64,000 bases of DNA. It comes from Dipodascopsis uninucleata var. uninucleata. Lineage: Eukaryota; Ascomycota; Lipomycetes; Lipomycetales; Lipomycetaceae. Numbering within the stretch: position 1 is the first letter of the stretch; each line of letters opens with the position of its first letter. The position numbers and the translations under genes are program-made. The notes beneath the pieces are model-generated. The model saw nothing but the letters and a program-made list of their open reading frames with translations. It made no database searches and was not told the origin of the DNA. This document shows positions 60,399 through 64,000 of the stretch, piece by piece. The stretch is from positions 868,001 to 932,000 of the forward strand of contig JAJLTO010000002.1 in assembly GCA_030568195.1 (NCBI GenBank). Direction: 5' to 3'.

Positions 60399-60400
60399 CG

Positions 60401-63400
60401 ATGTCAGTCGACTATCCATCTTTTTATCATAGCCAATCGTCCGCTCGGTCAGCGATATCTTCTAGAACAGATCCCATATCAATTATTGACAGCGATAGTC
60501 CAATAAGTATGGCAGATCACTTTCGAACAAGAAATACTGCTGGTGTAGCTAGTGCTGTCACCGGTAATAGTCATCATTCTAATCCGTCGACATCATCTAT
60601 TTCCTCTTTTGCAATTAATAGTTCTCCGATCAAATCGCCATCGTCGAATCAAGTTTCTACACAATCAAATGGATTGGCCGGTAAAACTTATGAGAGAGGT
60701 AAATCGAAAGAGTTGGCGCACGAGAAATTTCTTGTACCAGATAGAAGTTGCATTGACTTTCTAGCGAAAGACAAGTCTGTTAATGTTGACTCAAAATTTC
60801 TTAAAATTACTGGGTACGAAGTGTATATAGTTGAGCAATGGGCATGTGCACGAAGGCTTGTCACTGCTATCGTTTCATATACTGGTAATCCAGAGCATGT
60901 GGTTGCTGTTGCTGAAGTTCGCGTCCCTAAGCGCCCCGAGTTGAGATCGCAGAAGGTTCAGCATTTCTATGAGCAGCTTGCCAACATTCGTACTCGTCCT
61001 AAGGATTGCGATAAACTTGGTCAGCTATTCGTCACTAATCTCTCGTCATTTCCTTCTAACTTGACTTTGATTGCGGTACCAGATGGTGATGTCGCAGGAC
61101 ACCGAGGTGATTTCATTTTAAACGAGGATCTACGTCGCTTAGGATGCGGAGGTCGTTCTGGAATCACACTTAACAAACCAACTGATGCGAGTATTGACAA
61201 ATTCCAGCAAATATTTCGTATTTCTGATCGTATTCCTATCACTACAGCCATTATAGGATTAGTAGGCTATGTGCAGATTGCACTTTGCTACTTTGGACTA
61301 TTCAATATCAGAAACATTGATGGTCTGTTATGTGACCATACTGAGCGTGCTCTCTATGAATGGTGGCAACAAGTAGGTATTTTGCATTATAATTTTGATC
61401 CTCCTGACACTGGCCTTAATCCTACTACTGTTGCTGCTCTACTCGGTATGGTAGTAGGCTGTCGTCATAGACTTAATTCTACTGGTGCTCCAATACCGAA
61501 AGATCCATTTGATGTGGATGCATTTATGGCTGCAATTCGACATTTTCAAAAACAGAATAAGATGGCATCGCTATCTTCTGTTCTAGATGAAACAACTCTG
61601 AATAAATTATTACGATTAACTGGTCGTATATCTGCATCTGAGAGATTTACGCTGACTAAGGTCGTAAAAACCACAGTGCAAGATCTTTCTGGGATACATA
61701 GTCAAAGTGCTATAGATGTTGAAACCACTGATTACGATCGCTTCCTAGAAAACATTTATGGTGATTCATTAAGATATCTGTGGGGTGACAAAGTCAGCGT
61801 TAAGAATGCGTCAGCATTCTCCTACATCTGGAGAGCGCGAAGCGTTAACAAAAAATCTGATTCCTCATATGCACACAATCCTAGCCATCACCATCATTTT
61901 CACTCATATTTCTCTCCTGAAGTTGAGAAAATGAATCCTTTTTCTACAAATTTCCATACTAGCAATCATTATCAAAATCATCACGCACCATATCCATCTG
62001 ACGGTGGATTTGCACAGGAATCGCCTATAAAGCAGAAGACAATACTCTCTTCCGATGAGATTCATGATAATAACAAGCATGGGCCACTAGTCTCAGAGCG
62101 ATATCAAGGAGAGACGGATGAAAATTTAGTAGATGCTGATGTGGATGATACCTTTTCACAAGGATTATTGCCGCCTTCAGCGTTAGACTCTCAGCATTCT
62201 AGTCGCCCTAAGTTGGAGAGAGCTGATAGTGATATTCTTCTTTCAAGAAGTAATTTGAGAAAGGCCATTCGTCTGGGAAAAGTTAAGCCAGATGCAGCGT
62301 TCAGGTCGGGTGTTAATAGACTTACTGGTAATTTACGGCAAAGACGACGTAGACAAGAGGACGAATATAGTTCGACGTTAAAACCGAAAAGTCGTGCGTC
62401 TAATATATCTGATAACGATGGTTCAACTCAGCCTTCAAGAGCTGCATCTGTAGTAACAGATGAGTCTGGTAAGAAGGATGATGAGATAGAAAACGAAGTA
62501 AATTTGTCTAGTAGGGCTTCTGATATTGCCGTGGGAGATGATGACTCTGAAGATGCTCAAGCTGTTGGTGGAGATAGCGTACCGACTATTTATGATCAAT
62601 ATGGTGAACCTATTGACGACATAAATACAGATCTGCAAGAAGCTGCAGAAAAATTCGTTGAAAGAGTACACGCTTTAGAAGAGGAGTTGGTGTGTTATGA
62701 ACAAAGATCGGATGATAGCAGGACATTAATGAGATTCTCGAGGTCTTGCTCAAATCTTTCTGAACTCGTCGACCATCATTGTATTGCTGGAGGACTGGGA
62801 ATATTTACCAAGCTCAACACTTCTACGGACGAGGAAGATAAGCCAGTGAGAAGAATGAGCTTTTCACTCGTTGATTCACATTTTTTTACATGGGAAGAAC
62901 CCTTCGACCATTCGATAGTATCTTTGGTCCGTCGTCTAGACCGCATCAAAAAGCTACAAGAGTGGAGTAAATCACAAATTGGTACCCAAGGACTATCTGG
63001 ATTTGTAAATGATTATGATGATCATGTTAACGACTTAGGCGATCTAATGAGTAGGGCTACTGCGAAGTTTAGCGAGATACAACAAGAGGTAGAATATCTT
63101 GACCAGCAGGATAGTTACCTTGCGAACCGTGTTCACGAGCTCGACACACTTGCCTCTCGAGTACAGTACGAGGTTCGCACTTTAGACAAAAAGTTGAATG
63201 ATCTTGACGAGTCCATTGACTCTTTTGGGGTGGTCATAGAGTCCATGGATAAGAGAATTCGTACATTCCATGGTCGTTATAACAACAATATAAGCGTCGC
63301 TGCTAACGTTAGTATCAGCAGTAGTAACAACGAAGGAAATAATGATGTTGACGATGCTAATAGTACTAATGACGAAGATAATGACTCACGGAAATATCAG

Positions 63401-63403
63401 TAG
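60401..63403 (+). CDS. STB6-like protein (fungal STB2/STB6 family)
   Basis: Intronless 1000-residue protein; the frame is open six bases further but the first ATG is at 60401. The first 110 residues are Ser-rich and disordered. A conserved globular region at about 110-450 begins FLVPDRSCIDFLAKD, then WACARRLVTAIVSYTGN, and includes LTLIAVPDGD. A later block has DPFDVDAFMAAIRHFQKQ, with the look of a small helical repeat. These segments recall the N-terminal domain of fungal Stb2/Stb6 proteins, found as Sin3-binding partners in yeast. The middle is His/Asn/Ser/Asp-rich. The C-terminal 150 residues (about 840-960) look like a coiled coil, with VEYLDQQDSYLANRVHELDT and regular heptads. Family assignment is from memory of sequence patterns and is not firm. 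Confidence 0.6.
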   Translation: MSVDYPSFYHSQSSARSAISSRTDPISIIDSDSPISMADHFRTRNTAGVASAVTGNSHHSNPSTSSISSFAINSSPIKSPSSNQVSTQSNGLAGKTYERGKSKELAHEKFLVPDRSCIDFLAKDKSVNVDSKFLKITGYEVYIVEQWACARRLVTAIVSYTGNPEHVVAVAEVRVPKRPELRSQKVQHFYEQLANIRTRPKDCDKLGQLFVTNLSSFPSNLTLIAVPDGDVAGHRGDFILNEDLRRLGCGGRSGITLNKPTDASIDKFQQIFRISDRIPITTAIIGLVGYVQIALCYFGLFNIRNIDGLLCDHTERALYEWWQQVGILHYNFDPPDTGLNPTTVAALLGMVVGCRHRLNSTGAPIPKDPFDVDAFMAAIRHFQKQNKMASLSSVLDETTLNKLLRLTGRISASERFTLTKVVKTTVQDLSGIHSQSAIDVETTDYDRFLENIYGDSLRYLWGDKVSVKNASAFSYIWRARSVNKKSDSSYAHNPSHHHHFHSYFSPEVEKMNPFSTNFHTSNHYQNHHAPYPSDGGFAQESPIKQKTILSSDEIHDNNKHGPLVSERYQGETDENLVDADVDDTFSQGLLPPSALDSQHSSRPKLERADSDILLSRSNLRKAIRLGKVKPDAAFRSGVNRLTGNLRQRRRRQEDEYSSTLKPKSRASNISDNDGSTQPSRAASVVTDESGKKDDEIENEVNLSSRASDIAVGDDDSEDAQAVGGDSVPTIYDQYGEPIDDINTDLQEAAEKFVERVHALEEELVCYEQRSDDSRTLMRFSRSCSNLSELVDHHCIAGGLGIFTKLNTSTDEEDKPVRRMSFSLVDSHFFTWEEPFDHSIVSLVRRLDRIKKLQEWSKSQIGTQGLSGFVNDYDDHVNDLGDLMSRATAKFSEIQQEVEYLDQQDSYLANRVHELDTLASRVQYEVRTLDKKLNDLDESIDSFGVVIESMDKRIRTFHGRYNNNISVAANVSISSSNNEGNNDVDDANSTNDEDNDSRKYQ

Positions 63404-63841
63404 ATTTGTTCTGTTAATTTAAGATATATTAATATGGTCGTAACAAATATCAGTAAATGATCTTTATAATGTTATCTTTATAATGTAAATACTTCTATTA
63501 ATAGCCCTCTTGTATATATGTATGACCAGAAGTCCGGCATATTTTTATGTATTCAATACTTAGAGTATATAATATACTATGATTTGGAATATATAACGAT
63601 TTATAGGTGTAACAGTGTTCAAGTTTCTTGTCGATTAACAAGTCGTCATTACGTAGTGAGTTCTGCATGTTCCAGATGAAGAACCGAGACGTAATAAAAG
63701 ACCCAAAGGGTTGGTTCAGGTTTTTGACTTCTCCCAACGTGTATTTTCACATAATTCTTTAGATTCTAGAGTAATCTTTTAAGTCTGAACTTTTATCGAC
63801 AAGAACAAAGAGATATACTGCTAGAAGTGGCTTGAGCTAAC
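63404..63841. other. Intergenic region before the right-edge gene
   Basis: 438 AT-rich bases holding the STB6-like 3' end and the promoter of the last, partial gene. Nothing else recognised. Confidence 0.5.
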
Positions 63842-64000
63842 ATGGCGGTTACGGTAGATCGCACTCTCAAAGAAGACTTCGTGGATGCTCTCAAAATATA
63901 TACAAAACTCTTTCCAGGTCTTCCCTCATTGAACCCCTTCAGCAGTGATGTCGAAAGCAGCACTTCGGATTCTCTAATGAAAAACCTCAGTAATGGAAGT
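63842..64000 (+). CDS. N-terminal fragment of an unidentified protein (cut by window end)
   Basis: An ATG in a favourable context (AACATGG) opens a frame that runs without stop to the window edge, giving 53 residues beginning MAVTVDRTLKEDFVDALKIY. The start looks helical and amphipathic, then Ser/Asn-rich. It could be the first exon of a larger gene. I do not recognise the family. Confidence 0.5.
   Translation, partial: MAVTVDRTLKEDFVDALKIYTKLFPGLPSLNPFSSDVESSTSDSLMKNLSNGS

Larger units (their letters stand above)
58532..60400. other. Long divergent intergenic region IDI1/STB6-like
   Basis: About 1.9 kb between divergent genes. TA-repeat tracts lie at 58624-58659. The right half, about 59500-60350, is less AT-rich with many CG steps. 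Frames at 59671-59943 and 60133-60324 lack family features. A short upstream ORF sits at its right end. Confidence 0.45.

Overview
The window is nuclear DNA from a fungus, most likely a yeast-like ascomycete. It is AT-rich and gene-dense, with single-copy housekeeping genes on both strands. I see no prokaryotic operons, mobile elements, viral relics, CRISPR arrays or rRNA genes. Fungal markers are a fused alpha-beta tryptophan synthase, an HMO1-type HMG protein with a lysine-rich tail, a YBP1/YBP2-family protein, a PTC6-type phosphatase, TFC3 and an STB6-like protein. Most genes carry short spliceosomal introns (about 55 to 130 bases, a few 350 to 510) with GTATGT/GTAAGT/GTGAGT donors and CTAAC/CTAAT-like branch sites close to the acceptor. 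CTG falls at conserved leucine positions (for example in TRP5), so the CTG-serine code is unlikely. The intron density argues against a Saccharomyces-type yeast. An early-branching Saccharomycotina or Taphrinomycotina-like lineage fits, but I cannot name the species.

Layout, left to right: a USP deubiquitinase (+), CHK1 kinase (+), VPS1 dynamin (-, four exons), MAK11 WD40 protein (+), DED1 helicase (-), EAF1/VID21 NuA4 scaffold (-), initiator tRNA-Met (+), a rhomboid protease (-), a PTC6-like mitochondrial phosphatase (-), a tail-anchored UBE2J/UBC6-type E2 (+), a GGA-type VHS-GAT adaptor (-), TSR3 (+), a YBP1/glomulin-like protein (-), TFC3 (+), VMA2 (+), TRP5 (+), a single-KH RNA-binding protein (-), an Msp1-like AAA ATPase (+), a conserved type II membrane protein (-), HMO1 (-), IDI1 (-), an STB6-like protein (+) and the first 53 codons of an unidentified gene (+) at the right edge.

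Genes are not grouped by pathway, though themes recur: ribosome synthesis and translation (MAK11, TSR3, HMO1, DED1, initiator tRNA), membrane traffic and organelle acidification (VPS1, GGA, VMA2), ubiquitin and proteolysis (USP, E2, rhomboid), and chromatin or Pol III transcription (EAF1, TFC3). I rebuilt splice structures by hand from donor, branch and acceptor motifs and by joining frames into conserved family sequence. Every rebuilt gene closes in frame, but none has transcript support.

The best leads are a GGA adaptor with no room for its ear domain, an Msp1-like ATPase with a degenerate first AAA module, a near-perfect Gcn4/AP-1-type palindrome inside a TRP5 intron, a stop-to-start upstream ORF before the STB6-like gene, a 29-base exon carrying switch I of VPS1, and a 2.8 kb unexplained gap between HMO1 and IDI1. 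I found no clear new multi-gene system.
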